Positions 42,802-55,726 of a stretch of 64,000 nt of DNA are shown here, piece by piece (the stretch's first letter is position 1; every line of letters begins with the position of its first letter). The position numbers were made by a program, and so were the translations under genes. The notes beneath the pieces are model-generated. The model was not told the DNA's origin, ran no database searches, and was given only the letters and a program-made list of their open reading frames with translations. The stretch is from contig JASSKH010000010.1 in the NCBI GenBank assembly GCA_031763025.1, forward strand, positions 10,061,427 through 10,125,426. The letters run 5' to 3'. This DNA comes from Macrocystis pyrifera. Its lineage: Eukaryota; Sar; Phaeophyceae; Laminariales; Laminariaceae.

Positions 42802-45800
42802 TCAGCTCCAAACGGTCTCAGAGGCCCCAAGCGGGACGGTTTCTACCATCTCCAAGCTCGACTGCGGCCTGAAACTACCGTGACAGGATCGTACCATACG
42901 TCGCACGGTATCCATCGCGCTGTTGCGTGCTCGTACGGTACGAAGCCATCGCGGTTTCAGCGGTTTCTTGGTAAGAAAAATCGGGATTTTGGTGACACGT
43001 TAATCTACCGGCCTTCCCCGACGACATCGTGAAGTCTAGCAAATCCAACCAAAGGCACGCCACGTGCGTCTGTCCCTTCGCCACACGCGATAATATGTGA
43101 AGTGGTTCGTCTCTCCCATGTCCTTCCAGCTCTTCTCTATTTGTTGGTATATCCTGGCGTTTACAGTAGATGCAGTCTGTTGCAGTAAAAACAGGCACAA
43201 AAGTAGTGATATATGCATCCATGGCCAGTAGCAATAGCCGTCTCAGTGTACTTACTTATCGTCTTGTTATTGTAGCGACGGTCCTTGTACCATGTATCGT
43301 ATTGTGGATATGTGTTTGGTGCTTCGATTTAGATGGACCTTAAACCTGAGCTCCGGGCATCTCTGTACGATCCCCGATCGTCACTGTCTATTGTTTTATA
43401 TATCACAGCGCTCGTGGTGTTTATGCTATGTGCTGACCCCAGAGCGCCTGTTGAACCTAGTATATACTGGTACATATATGTGCAAGCCTGATCGGTTGTA
43501 GGTCTGACTGATGCAGCACTATACCGCATCACTATCACATATATCCGCGCTACCTCTACGCGATCGATATCAACCGGCCAGTACACACAGCTAAATGTTC
43601 GGGGTGTTGTCCCTGCTCAAACGTACACGATGTATGATGCGTTGCGCGTTTCTTTCGTGCAGCAAGCGCACTTGTCCTTAAGCACTTGCCACACTACTTG
43701 CCCTTTCCCGAGGCCTCAAGCTTCCCCCTCGTAGATCCGCGCTAACGTATCGACTCGTCGAAGTAGTCAGTGCGGACCCACGAGGGGGACGCGGGAGGTA
43801 CCGGGAACAAACGAGTAGCGTGGCACGCGCTCAAAGAGAAATACACCTGCTGTACGGACCAGACTCGCAGAGCAACTTTCGAAGTGTTTTCTACTTCGTG
43901 TATGGAGCAGGGCCACAACTTTGGGACGGCCTTCCCCTCTGATTTACAACAATGCATACCTTATACGACTCACTCGTCTCGGGGAAAACGAGGAGGTAAT
44001 CTCCGATGAACAGTTCGAGAACACTATGCAGGAGGGCGTAACATACGAGTATGGCTATTCGTGCGTGTATCCCAAACACGATTATCGCGATCCGGAATAT
44101 GGATTGAAGAACGTTTTACCCCTCAGGAATTGACGATGGGTGAATTGCTTGAACTGTCATACTTACATGAAGATGAATCCCTCTACAGCAGTAGGGCTAT
44201 AAAGGTTTGAAATAAATGAATCAACTAATACTATCGAAATTCAAATCATTGATTAACTTCCACACCGGTGGGAGACACTATGCAGTCGACTGTGTGACGC
44301 ATTTATACCGACGACCTGTCGCACAAGGACAAGTCCAAGGTCGCGGGGCATGGAGTGGGTATTCCAGCCCAGCAGACCTCCTCCGCCAACAACTGAAATA
44401 TTCGGTGATTTTACCGCAAAAAAAAAAACCGTCGACATCAAGCCTAAGTGTCCCAAACGCAGAAGTAAACCATCGGAAGAAGGTAGTGCCAATATCCCAT
44501 GTGGTGCTCGAACCACTTATCAGCGATCCACAGCGACGCCGAGCGTGTCGCTTAACACAACGATGAACCCATGCCAGCACGGGCGTCGCGACGGCACACA
44601 GTACACAACCATTGCCCGCACATACCGTGCCTAAGGTGTGGGGCTTGGCGGGTTCTCCTCTATGGCAACCCTTCGGTCTAACAGGGCACTGCAGTCAGAC
44701 TCAGTGTTAGTACTGCTCGTCGGACCACTAAGACGACCAGACTACTATCTCTCAGGATTGGAGAGCCTATTGCTGAATGTCGAGAGCTGGAGACTCCACG
44801 AAACACTCTCCACGGGCTGGCAGCAATACACTATTGGGCGCGAAGAAAGTCGTTTTTAATGGGCATCTTTTCGTCAAGGATGGATTGAGCGGTGAGCGTG
44901 AAGATCCCCCCGACGTCATCGCTTAACGAAGGGGGCCCCACATTTTCTCATCCACGAAAGCACTACAAGTGAAGAAGTTTTTACCGTACCATACCCCCGA
45001 TCTGCCGCGCACACAGTGCGGTAGTGTGAAGTATTGAGCAATCTAATGGTACGGGTTGCACTGTTTTGCTCGATATTTTCTGACCGGTTGAGATATTCGA
45101 GTGAGCAACTACTGTAGTAAAGGTTAGCGCACCGGTTTGTAAGAAAAAATCCCGAGTATTTACTTTTGGTTCGGGACTACTGCACATAGCGCGAGCAAAC
45201 TTCTTCGAAGTCATGTTTCGGGTGTGATTCTCACACTTGAGCTTCTCATGCGAGGAGCTCAGAAGATTATAAGCCACCACCTCTACATGCCGGGGGGGTC
45301 CACTGTTAATAGTGCCATATATCACTAGAACAACGACCCGAAAATTCCGGCCTCTATCAATGCTAGAGACAACCGGCTAAGCGATGACCGTGTCAACGAA
45401 TGCAAGCAAGGATCGAGACCGGAAAGCTGCAAGAAGCGGTGGATCATCTTCAGAAAACAGTAAGAATGCAGATAGTGACGGCGGTAGTTGGCCCATTGCC
45501 CGGGCGCATGCCTCAGGATGTCTCAATGCAGCGCGTGACATCTTCGGCTAGACCTACAACGCGCAGTCGCACTGCAAGCAGTATCATCGCAAACCAATCC
45601 AACGCTGAAAGAGTGATGCATGTGTCGAGGCTCTGTCTCTGCGGGGAGAGATGGTACTGCGGAAGTGGCACCGAAGTGTCTGTAAATAACATTTGTGATG
45701 AAGAAGAGAAACGATGGTTTGAAGCGGGCTCTTATATGGCCATTATGGACAGAAGGTTGATCTCAGAGACCAAGAGAAGAAGGGGGGTGAAGAAGAGAGG

Positions 45801-46500
45801 AGTGGAGAGGAGAGTGAAGAGGAGAGGAGAGAGGAAGGAGCGAATACGTGGGCGTGGACGATACTTGATCACCTCGGGACAATGCCCGTACTACCGGAAG
45901 GTGCACTCAACGGGCTGCTGTGCTGGCTCACAGTCCGTCCTATGATAACATTCCTTGATACTCATGGCGACAAGCTATTACGGGGGACCATAGTAAACAG
46001 GATCAAATATTTTTAGTAAAAATAGGTAAATATTTAGGTTTTCATGTATACCATAGGTCCTATTAACTATGGACCCCCGTAATAGACGCCCTGCATTTTC
46101 GTCAACGTCCCGATCAAGGCAAGTTGAGCATATAATATGCCGAACAGCGAAGGGGAGCTACTGAAGTTGTAGTCTCGCCGCATACTGCTGTATTTACCGG
46201 AATATCCCAACAAAGATACTGGTATACTGGTATACTCGTATCCGTGCGTAGTGACTGCACGTCAAGTAAATACGTATGGATCTCAACGTTCATATGCTAA
46301 CACGCCCCCGTGATGGAAGTTAGTAGCCAGAGTAGCGCTTACGGTGTAGAAACCTGATACTCAGAAAATCAGAATGCAAAATGATACAACATACCCAGTC
46401 CTGCGAGATGGCAGCGGCAATACGGAGAAACTATAAACACAAGCGAGCACGGGGGCTAGCTTTGGTGGAGATGTCATTCTTGTAGACACCGGCGCTTTGA
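42802..46500. other. No firm gene; scattered protein-like fragments
   Basis: After an AG at about 43662 the plus strand reads LVLKHLPHYLPFPEASSFPLVD to a stop at 43743. Around 43800-44130 three neighbouring frames look protein-like, including DEQFENTMQEGVTYEYGYS and AQREIHLLYGPDSQSNF. This suggests a frameshifted gene or retroelement remnant. A 181-codon frame (45400-45945) ends in Arg/Glu repeats. None is assignable. Confidence 0.3.
45978..46082. mobile_element. TA-flanked MITE, copy 7
   Basis: TTACGGGGGACCATAGTAAA ... ATGGACCCCCGTAA between TA dinucleotides; interior TTTTTAGTAAAAATAGGTAA. One of the best-preserved copies. Confidence 0.9.
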
Positions 46501-46515
46501 ACAGCAGGCAATTGA

Positions 46516-46640
46516 ATGAGGTGGGGCGGACTCGGTCTACGAGCACTTGCAAAGTCGGCGAGCCCGGACTATCTCGCCCTCAAGAAGCTGTCTGTTTTGC
46601 CGACGACGCAGTTGTTACTCGGAACCACTTCCAAGCCAGG
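46516..46640 (+). pseudogene. Non-LTR retrotransposon RT C-terminal fragment
   Basis: The frame reads GGLGLRALAKSASPDYLALK, resembling the GGLGLRS..A.AA(Y/F)LAS segment found downstream of RT in many non-LTR elements. Weak traces continue to about 47250 in shifting frames. Short and broken, so a relic. Confidence 0.45.
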
Positions 46641-48099
46641 TCCGTCTATAGGGGACAAGACAACTATCGTCCCACATACATGTAAGCAAGCAGCTGACCC
46701 ACCTAATTGCAGAGGAGGTGCATAGCGATGAGTAGGGCAATCGTAAGCCCCAATCAGCACATAAGCTCACGTCCTCGCATCCATCACATCAGTGCCAGCG
46801 GGCCACGAAGGAATCAGCTCAAGAAAGGCCTTAAATCAGAAGGCAGATGGAACCTGAATCTTCAGGGCTAGAACGGTGACCCAAGGCTGGGGGCGAAAGC
46901 CAGGTGTAGGTTGTGGCGGCACAGCGTTTCCCCCGGCATGCCGAATCGAGAGCAGTTCGAATGGCTACGGCAATCGCCGCCGAGCACGACAGGGATCTTG
47001 TCGTATACCTTCAGCTCCGATGAAAACAGCGCATGAATTGCCGTTCTTTGGTGATGGATGCCCGACAAGGCAGTGGACGCTACGTTTAGCCACACCAATG
47101 CACAGGCGGGTCTATCTCCGGGATGACACGAACTACGGAAGGGCCGGCATTTTTTTGGCTAAACTGTCGCTGGGACTGACAAGGGCTCCTCAGCTTAGGA
47201 GCTTTCCCGATAGTATGACTGTATGCTCAAGTCACGGGACCATTTCATGGGGTTGCGCTTGAGGTACGTTTCAAAGTCGTTTGTTTTGGGGGGTGAGGAG
47301 GCTTTTGGGTGGGGGCGAAAATCTCCTTGAGCGAGGAATCTCAGAAAGTTCAGCTGTTAACTGTCCTTACCTTAGCACCCGTGGGGGACCCGGGATTCCG
47401 GACTGTTGTCTATTGAATCACGGACAATGTCAGAGCGCTCGTCGCGAGCTTGGTGGCGACGGAGCTTAGAGATCCTTGCTAACCTCTCCCACCCGGGGGG
47501 AAAGTCCGGCAATAGCTACCCAAATGGGAACGTGTTCGCTGTATGTGTGTAGTAAGATGTGCTCTACGATATAGATGTAGCACTTTTCGGCCGGCATTTG
47601 TCTGACTGCCGGGGGCAACTTAAGGCCTTAAGGGCGCCGACAAAACTACCCAATATCGCTATAATCCCCGTTTTTTTGCACGATTTTTCGTTTTTTCTAC
47701 CTACGTAGGCCATGGGAATTGTTCGTCGGATTGAGGCGTACACATTTTCTAGAAAAAGTCAGTTTTTGTTGATGATTCACAAACAGTGTGGAGCTCTTCA
47801 GAGCGGAGTCTCAGGAGGCAATAGGTGCAACGATTCCTGTAGCGCAGCAAGCGGTCGTAGTGTCAGGGATATCCGCGACATCCATGGGGTGGGCCTTGCT
47901 ATGATATGTTATGTTTTTACTGTAGGTCAAACATTCTGGCTGGCGCGGCTCATTTTCCTTGCCTGAGGAACTGACTAATACATCGGGGTGTACAGTTCCA
48001 AACTCTTAAAATGTGTGTTTATAACTTTGGTCGTTGTTGGCGGGGGTGCGCGAATAATTACTATCAAAGAAAAGTCAGTTTTTCTGGTGAATGTTTCAC

Positions 48100-48310
48100 A
48101 TGTCGGACAGACAGATCATGTACAGATAGATCATCTACAGATAGATGATCTAGATCCTCACCTGCCGTTATGAGATATCGCGCAGGATCTATGTAGTACA
48201 GATGCAAACCAGGGACCATGCCCTAGATCAGGCAGAATATACGGCTCCCATCCGGCAAAATGATCTACATCACACAGAACCTTGAAATATTTTGGCCCTG
48301 AAATATCTAA
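48100..48310 (+). repeat. GATC-rich dispersed repeat, copy E
   Basis: GTCGGACAGACAGATCATGT, then AGATAGATCATCTACAGATA, CCTCACCTGCCGTTATGAGA and GCAGGATCTATGTAGTACAG. It keeps the order of blocks seen at 23640 and 24540. Confidence 0.6.
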
Positions 48311-49954
48311 ATTATGGGGCAGGGATCGATTACCTAAACAAGGTGTAGAAGGCTTAGAACTCCTTAAACTACTAATCGGAACCTGAGATAATTATGAACG
48401 TATTGCATTGCAGCGGGTGCTCCCTCTAGTGTGGCATGCCTCGGTATCGGAGGAGGAGGCAATGGCGAACGTGGTCCAGGAAAGCTGGGGAGACAGGGGC
48501 GTCCGATAAGGGCGCCCGGTGCTCTGTGCCGGCACACGGCGCCGACACGATGAACCGCCATAGCCCGCTAAGAGCTGCACTTCGGCTCCGGCCGTTCGGG
48601 GACAACGGCTCGGAAAACTGCAAATGCTGGTAGTAGTTTTGAGTCCTGTCATAACCTTGCTTGACCGGCAGTCGAGTTATCCGCAGGAAAACTTGTTTCA
48701 TCTCCGAGATCAAGGCTAAAAGGGCTGCGCTTGGTCTCGATTCGAGCGTACACCCCCGCCCCCCCCCCCATTAACCTCAACATTGTATCCCCTTGTTATG
48801 ACTGCAAGTCCGTTTCGGGGACAGATTACTTGGAATGCATGCTTATGTACAGTGCGGTAGTAAACAAATAGGGCGCAGTAGAATACAAAGTATAGTGAGC
48901 AGATAGACGGGGTATGTACGGTATGTGACGTCTGTGCCATCCCAGGACATCCTAGCCGGTCTCCTACTGATACATAGACATGCATTCGACACATACACCT
49001 GCTGGGATGTCACCACATAACATAACTCTGCATTTTGCTTCCTGCGTTTGATTCTCCGAGTCCGCCTATCTAGCCAGGTGTGCAGCGATGCCGGCCGCGG
49101 GCTCCTGGTGACTTCAGGGGTATAGGTGTAGAGGTGTGGGTGGCCGCTTCTTTTGGGCGCCCCATAGTACACATATCGTCGCTCGCGAGCTTTTATTTGC
49201 ATGCAGACTAGGAAGTTTTTGTTCGGTTTACAGTACTACAACAACTTCAGAGCTGCTTTTCTCCGAAGCATGCCTTAAGGGCCTAAGGCGCACACAACAA
49301 AAATAGTGGTTTTGGGAAGATGTCGTCGCACAAGTCTTGCCATCGACGCGTTGCTCGGCGTTAGTACTCTCCCTGTTACTAGAAAATCAGCTAGGAAATT
49401 CGTCCAATGGGGTGTGATATCTATCTTACACCTCTAGGTCGGCTCCCCGAGTCAGCACTCCCGCCGGGTGAAAGGACGACATGTTCAAGGGGACGGAGAC
49501 GGGACCTCTCGCCCAAGGCTCGACAACGGAGCCTTTCGGGACCGGGTGCTTGCTTCCCCCTGCTGAGTTCAGGGGCATATGGCGTGGGAGCGCGCTCGTG
49601 TTGAAAAGGACAGAGTGATACTATCTTCCCAGCAGGTATCCATGAAGGCGACGGCATGCACGCCTGCGTGCTGTCGCCTGTGCGAGGGAGACGCCCGCGG
49701 TCTCGTCACGAGTCATGTATACCGGCCTTGGAGTTGGTATCCAAGGGAAGGCGCTTTCTGATGATTGGGAAGCCCCTAGCGGGGAGGTGCTGTGTGTGGC
49801 GTCTGGCTTTATTCACGGTTGCGGGTGTGGAGGTGTGGGTGACCGCTTCTTTGGCGTGCGTGCCCAATGGTGTGATTCGACGGGTGTCAAGGCGCGTAGT
49901 GCACACTTATGCTACCGAGCAGAAGGCGCACCAGCATCAGCCACTATAACTAGT

Positions 49955-50130
49955 TAACGCGCTGTCCGGCACCTTCAAGCGGCTGTCCATCCGCCATCAA
50001 CTGGAAAGCGGAGCGCCCGTCAACGCTGACAGGGACCTTCGCATGGACATTGCTATCGAGAGGGGATACCTCCGGAGCGTTGTGTCGTCGGCGTACCGAA
50101 ATAAAGCGATCTACTCCTCAGCACTACGTA
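49955..50130 (+). pseudogene. Non-LTR retroelement fragment, part 1
   Basis: The frame reads LSGTFKRLSIRHQLESGAPV then DIAIERGYLRSVVSSAYRNK. From memory of the family, this resembles the C-terminal tail of RT-like proteins of stramenopile non-LTR elements, where a DI(A/V)I-RGGLR-AS-EYR-K segment occurs. It is interrupted by a GATC-rich repeat (about 50320-50660) before part 2. Confidence 0.45.
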
Positions 50131-50319
50131 CACCAGACCCTATGAATGGGGGGTCACGTGTGGGTTGAAAGCGCTGATCGAGACGATTCGTTTGCCTCTA
50201 TATTTGACACGAAAGCGCAACCACTGTGCTTGCTCATGCGAGACAGGGGTCCTCCGCTTCAATGCGCGTGCCATAAACTTTGCACCCTTTCGGTGGAAAA
50301 AATTTCACGCATCGAACAG

Positions 50320-50660
50320 ATCAGATAGATCAGATATATCAGATGGATCAGATAGATCAGATATATCAGATGGATCAAACAGATCAGATATATCAGATAT
50401 ATCAGATAGATCAGACAGATCAGACAAATACTTGTAGATCGAATAGATCAGACCCTCACTTCATCATCTAGTAGATCTTGCAGACAGATTCCTGATCTGC
50501 AATATCTAGCTCTTGTTACCGGGAAGGAGCCGTACGTATAAATCCTGCGTGATGATCTAGCACATGTTTCCTGGGCTGGATCTGTACTATTCATACACAT
50601 GTCCTGCACAACATAGCATGGAGGGAGGATTTAGATGATACATATCGTGATCTGTGTCAT
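50320..50660 (+). repeat. (AGATCAGAT)n and GATC-rich repeat, copy F
   Basis: Imperfect tandem ATCAGATAGATCAGATATATC units to about 50430. Then TTCCTGATCTGCAATATCTA and GCTCTTGTTACCGGGAAGGA match the body of copy B at 22880. The regular Ser-Asp-Arg frames are repeat artefacts. Confidence 0.7.
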
Positions 50661-50779
50661 GTGCTCGTCTGAAGCGTCAATACACTGCGCGCACCCTTCA
50701 TGGCATGGCCGTGACTGAGACGACCACGACGGAGGTGCGGCGAACGAGGTGAGTACAATGTGCTGGTATACCTGCAGCT

Positions 50780-51058
50780 TTGCTACACACCATGCACCAA
50801 GCTATGCTGCTGCAGCTCGATCCAATCACCAACGTATTCAACGACCGGGGCGCGAAAAGGCAGGTGACCACGATCTTTCCCGTGAGTGAAAGCTGCAGAC
50901 GCCTCGGCAACGCACTCATCGACCAGCTTGGCGGCGAGCGCCATCGGAGGAACGGACGGGGGATGCTTATCAAGGAAATACGGTTGCAAGGAGCGTGCTT
51001 CCCAGAATGTTTCGGTGACCACCCGGGTTGCGATCTCGGGGCCGGATCCGCCCACATA
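50780..51058 (+). pseudogene. Non-LTR retroelement fragment, part 2 (frameshifted)
   Basis: One frame reads SCRRLGNALIDQL and the next SAIGGTDGGCLSRKYGCKER, then VSVTTRVAIS. This order matches the tail (GRLG...LIDQLA..-GGTDGG-..CKER..-SVTTQVAIS) I know from the same class of elements. At least one frameshift (near 50935) separates the two halves, so it is non-functional. Confidence 0.5.
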
Positions 51059-52480
51059 ATTTTTTTTCTCTCTCTACATGACCGCCAGGGGGAGAGGGGA
51101 AGAAGCTGGAGGGCTGCCGCCCATAGACATGTGGGAGCGGCGTGTGGATACGGAGCAGGACGCACGACGACGTGGACAGAGCAGGGTGCAGCTGATCGAC
51201 GTTGCAGGTCATTGTACGCACTGTCGGATTGAAAACATATAGGAATAACAATGGCAGAGAAAGCATGGTGTCCAACAATAGTGCACTGTGGTATCTATGC
51301 GAAGGGACGTAGAGCCCCACCTTGTAGTGGGCGCACACTGCTCGTTCGTGAAAGATAAACCACCGAGCTACTCAGTCAGCACTGACGGAGTAGCTGAGTG
51401 GGCCATCTTCTACAAACGAATAAAACATGTACAATTGGGCTCAATTCGCCGTCCCACCATTCTCCGGGGTTGATCAAGTCCGTAATCAACGCCTGGTTTT
51501 ATCCTTGACGGGGTGAAGGAGAAGGGAATGAGTGCGGAGTGGTGATATTTCGGTATAATGTTGTTTTGTCAGCTTTCGCGCATCATGTGCCGTGGAAAAA
51601 AGGGACACGGTAAATAGTTGTAAATCGCAAGTAATTATGCATTGCTGTACACCTTTATTTCATACAGTCACGATTGTCGGACGGAAACGTAAATAAAAAC
51701 GACAAGCGAAGAGAAAGGTTGTCGTAGCGGCAACGGGGTGTTTGGGGGCGGGGGGCGGGGAGAAGGATAAAACACGTCCTGCCGTACAAGGCTAAAAAAT
51801 CGACGAGTGGGGTGATTGGTACGGTGAAATATGATTCGGTGAAATGTGATCATGAGGGGAAACCGACAGAGGGTCGTTCCAGGATTGGAGAAGATTAATA
51901 AGCACGACCCGAACAATTCAGTGACGACCGAGCAGGCATCGATTATCGCAAAGCGATAGTCGAATGAGCAGCAGCTATAGAAACAGACTTCAGTGAAAAT
52001 GTACCGAGCAGAAGCATTAGTGAGACCCACTGCGCAGCATGAGCAAGAGAGTCGTGCCGTGGGCAGAGCGGGTAGAGTCTGAAGATGTTGATTGGCTTGT
52101 GGCTGGAGTATGAAACCAGAGAGAGAGGCCAAGTGCCTAAACCGCGGTCAGGCTGGCTCGGTGATGCTGACATGAGCTTAGCTCTGCAGAAGATATGGTG
52201 CTGGGGACCCTTGCCGTCGTTTTCTCGTCTGGGGAGGAGGGCGATGATCAAGCAGAGGTGCAGTTTTTGTTTATGCTGCCTTTGAAGGCAAGCGCAAACA
52301 CAAAGAAGGGAGGATGGGGATTGCTAAGAGGGTCGAGTAGAGGAGGTGGTGGGAGGGACAGATTAATGTTGGCTAGGCTGAAGCCGGAATCCATGTCCCT
52401 GGGGGGAGCAGTAGCCTTATCGGCGGGGACAACGTGGAAGTCCATTAGGTCTGTTATTGCGTAGGGGAGATATCGTTCTT
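51059..52480. other. No gene seen
   Basis: Short overlapping frames only. A G-rich patch at about 51740-51770 and the low-complexity stretch near 52310-52360 explain the Pro/Gly-rich frames. Confidence 0.4.
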
Positions 52481-52486
52481 CCCGGG

Positions 52487-52800
52487 GGGGGGGGGGGGGG
52501 GAGGGGGCGGGGGTACTCGATATCATGCATGGTCGTAGTCGTATGACCAACCATAGACCCTCGCATCCCTACAATGCCGAGCGTACTCATGTCATGCATG
52601 ACCGTAGTCGTATAACCATAGACCCTCGCATCTTTAAAATGCCGGGACGGAGCACGTCGCGTTTTCACCGATCAGGCAGACACTGCTTGTGCCGAGCGCG
52701 AAGCGCCGTGAGGTGTTGAACGAGTCGCAGAAAGGGTGAGCCGCATCCTACCGCGAAACGCTTGTGCGGCGAACTTTCTTACATATGGACGACGGCGTCA
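52487..52800 (+). repeat. G-headed dispersed repeat with duplicated 5' part
   Basis: A G run at 52485-52500, then TACTCGATATCATGCATGGT...; the segment from TACTCATGTCATGCATGACC repeats the first about 75 bp in tandem before the full body (GGGACGGAGCACGTCGCGTT ... GCATCCTACCGCGAAACGCT). Confidence 0.75.
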
Positions 52801-52926
52801 AATTAATTGATTTGTTTCTGGTGCGGCCAGGGTTACCCAGAGGACATGTAGGAGCAACAGCGGCCAAGGCAGGTATCACGTCCGCAGGGCTAACATCGGG
52901 GTTTAGGTCACGGGGCGGTGCTGGCA

Positions 52927-53077
<151 letters not shown>

Positions 53078-53262
53078 ACTCATTATCATGCATGGCCGTA
53101 GTCGTATGACCATAGACCCTCGCATCCTTACAATGCCGGGACGGATACAGGAGGGCGCGGAGGGGGAGGACTCATTCGTTTCTTGCCTTACTGTAGTCGT
53201 TAGATCATTAACCACGCATCCCTTTCGAGACAGAGCACTAGGGGGTGGGGCGGGATTGGGAG

Positions 53263-53515
53263 GGGGGGGGTGTACTCGATAGGAGAGATGTACTCGATCT
53301 CATGCATGGCCGTAGTCGTATGGCCATAGACCCTCGCATCCCTACAATGCCGGGACGGAGCATGTCGGGTTTTCACCGACCAGGCAGACATTGCTTGCAC
53401 CAAGCGTGAAGCGCCGTGAGGTGTCCGGCGAGTCGCATGAAGGGTGAGTTGCATCCTACTAAGAGCCGCTTGTGAGGCGGACTTGCATATGGATGACAGC
53501 TTCAATGAGTTAGTT
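53263..53515 (+). repeat. G-headed dispersed repeat, near-complete copy
   Basis: G run 53263-53270, then TGTACTCGATAGGAG and a second start TGTACTCGATCTCATGCATG; full body to TATGGATGACAGCTTCAATG. This is the best template for a family consensus. Confidence 0.8.
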
Positions 53516-53792
53516 TAATTTCCTGTGTAGCCACTTCCAGAGACAGCAATGGGAGTACTATGTAACTGCCTCTTGGGTGGCTTACCTTGAACACTACGTG
53601 ATACGATCAATTCCCTTGTACAGAGTAAAGGTTCTTTACCTCGCACAAATGATCCAACTCGACGACCAGCTGCGGGCGACCGCTAAAAAAAAACAAAAAA
53701 AAAAACGGTACCCTGGTTGTCTAGCTCACGCAGTGAACGGCATGTTTTACAGTGTCGTTGCCAACCGACACCAACTCAACCTACATATAATA

Positions 53793-53945
53793 GGGGGGGG
53801 GGGGGGGGGGGGGGGGGGGCTGAACGAGCGAGGGCCTTGATATGCATTCAAGGTTAACATCGGGGTTCAATCTACCAGGAAGGTGGTGCTGGCAGGGACG
53901 ACGCGGGGGGGGGGAGGGGGAATGCTGAACGAGCGAGGAAGCGGC
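53793..53945 (+). repeat. Poly-G tract plus duplicated CTGAACGAGCGAG
   Basis: 27 G (53793-53819) precede CTGAACGAGCGAGGGCC. Eighty-odd bases on, a shorter G run precedes ATGCTGAACGAGCGAGGAAG. The intervening GTGGTGCTGGCAGGG also occurs just before the 150-G tract (CGGTGCTGGCAGGG), so poly-G tracts here sit in related sequence contexts. Confidence 0.7.
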
Positions 53946-54027
53946 ATAACAGTAGTAGCAGAGGAGCTGAGCGGCAGGACAAGGAGAAAAGGAAGACCCT
54001 TCTCGACAATCCGACAGTGGTGGCGAG

Positions 54028-55018
54028 TGTTAAGATCAAGCTTGCGGGACACTTTGTATCCCTGGACAGGTCTGCCTTTCAAGTCGATAAACGTTGGTAA
54101 CTCACATGTGTTGTTTGCTTAGCTATAGAAGAAGAGCAGTTTTATTCCTTTCGTGCACGCGGAGACTGAGACCAAGCTCGTGCGCCTCTGGAAAACCCCT
54201 GGTTTTCCATCTAAGAACGCCTTCCAAGTGCTACAAACACGTTCCCAGTGACTGAACCCAGGTAGTTATCGGGATTTCAACCTGATTCAAAGCAGTATCA
54301 TAACACTAGCCCACTCTGATGAGCCGTGTATGCAGAATTATGGAAAAATCGTGGAAACTCCGATTCCACGAACTCGAACATGAGTCGAAGATGCGGCTCC
54401 TCAAAACCCACTCCCACACCTCTGAACGGCGAGGCAACGAAGCCGGCAAAGTACGTAAAAAATTAAAGGGACCCTCTAACCGATTGGTGTCCAGTAATCT
54501 TTTCCACTTCGAGTCGTTCAAGAGGGGTCGAAACGTCGTCCTCGGTGACGTGGTACGGAGGGGATTTCTTGGAGAAATTGTTGAGCACGTATTTCGTCAA
54601 CCCCGCCGGCAAATACTTCGGCATGTCGCCACGGTCGTGGGGGTTGGCACAGGGCTTGCAGCGTTGAACAGATACGCGCCGGCGAGCCTCAGCGCCGGGC
54701 ATATCGGAAGGAAGATCTGTCCTAAGCCGAAGACGCCACTTGTTAAGATCAAGCTTGCGGGACACTTTGTATCCCTGGACAGATCTGCCTTTTAAGTCGA
54801 TAAACGTTGGTACTCACATGTGTTGTTTGCTTAGCTATAGAAGAAGAGCAGTTTTATTCCTTTCGTGCACGCGGAATCTGAGACCAAGCTCGAGCGCCTC
54901 TGGAAAACCCCTGGTTTTCCATCTAAGATACGCCTTCCAAGTGCTACAAACACGTTCCCAGTGACTGAACCCAGGTAGTTACCGGGCTTTCAACCTCATA
55001 CAAAGCAGTATCATAACA
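54028..55018 (-). mobile_element. Internally deleted gypsy-type LTR retrotransposon
   Basis: Two 278-bp direct repeats, 54028-54305 and 54741-55018, both start TGTTAAGATC and end ATCATAACA (canonical TG...CA with inverted ends). They differ at about ten positions (roughly 96% identical). Only 435 bp lie between them, reading integrase-tail/chromodomain-like sequence on the minus strand. A clear target duplication is not seen (GCGAG against CGAAA), suggesting decay or rearrangement. Confidence 0.8.
54307..54740 (-). pseudogene. Gypsy integrase C-terminus / chromodomain remnant
   Basis: The frame 54463-54765 reads KYVLNNFSKKSPPYHVTEDD then ERLEVEKITGHQSVRG. The latter recalls the chromodomain entry of Ty3/gypsy integrases (VEKI..H...RG). 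Further chromodomain-like traces follow in shifted frames toward 54307. The overlapping 158-codon plus-strand frame is an antisense artefact. Confidence 0.6.
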
Positions 55019-55206
55019 CGAAAAAGGGAGGGGGGGGGGGGACAGCTATCGGGCTAAATAAATGGACGAGGGTACGAGAGTAGCACACCAGAAGAACGCC
55101 ATCTTAGTGGGAATGTAGGCTGCTTGCCCGCGGTGGTAGCCGGGTGTGTCAGTCACGATTTGGTTGCCGGGGCAAGTACCGGGCGGGGGGGGGCTCGGGG
55201 AAAAAG

Positions 55207-55688
55207 CAGTGATGGCAGTTACGGGAGATTGAAACAATTACGGACGAGTAATTACGGCAAATCGGCACTTCTAATTACGGACGGCAACTCCACGTGACAA
55301 ACCGGGGACAAAAAATGAATCATCCCCGGGTTTCCACGGCATGTACGGAAGGCGCTTTTCACGCACTTAACAAGCTTTTTTACAGCAAAAAACAATAAGA
55401 GAAACGAGAGAGCCCTGTACACATTGTGGGCATATGCTCTGTGTGAATGAAGTCTGCGCGTCGTCGCAGCATTTGAATTTCAAATATACACGAGCAGACC
55501 GTCACGACCACCTATACCCTTTGGTGTCTGAGCCACGAGCAACCCCCACGAGGGCTCGCTCTCGGCCGCCATAGCCGTTGCTGGTGTGTAGTGTGCTGTG
55601 GGTATACTAGTGTGCTGTGCTGTGTGTTGTGGTTGTGTGCCGTTTATGTGTGCTGTGTGCTGTGTGCGGGGGCTTCCACCATAGAAAA

Positions 55689-55726
<38 letters not shown>

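Noticed and set aside
50320-50440. Regularly spaced AGATCAGAT repeats as a CRISPR array
   Set aside because: The units are contiguous with no unique spacers, the setting is eukaryotic, and the same sequence occurs in a dispersed repeat family.
54319-54795. 158-codon plus-strand ORF with ATG
   Set aside because: It overlaps a minus-strand gypsy integrase/chromodomain remnant and ends inside an LTR.
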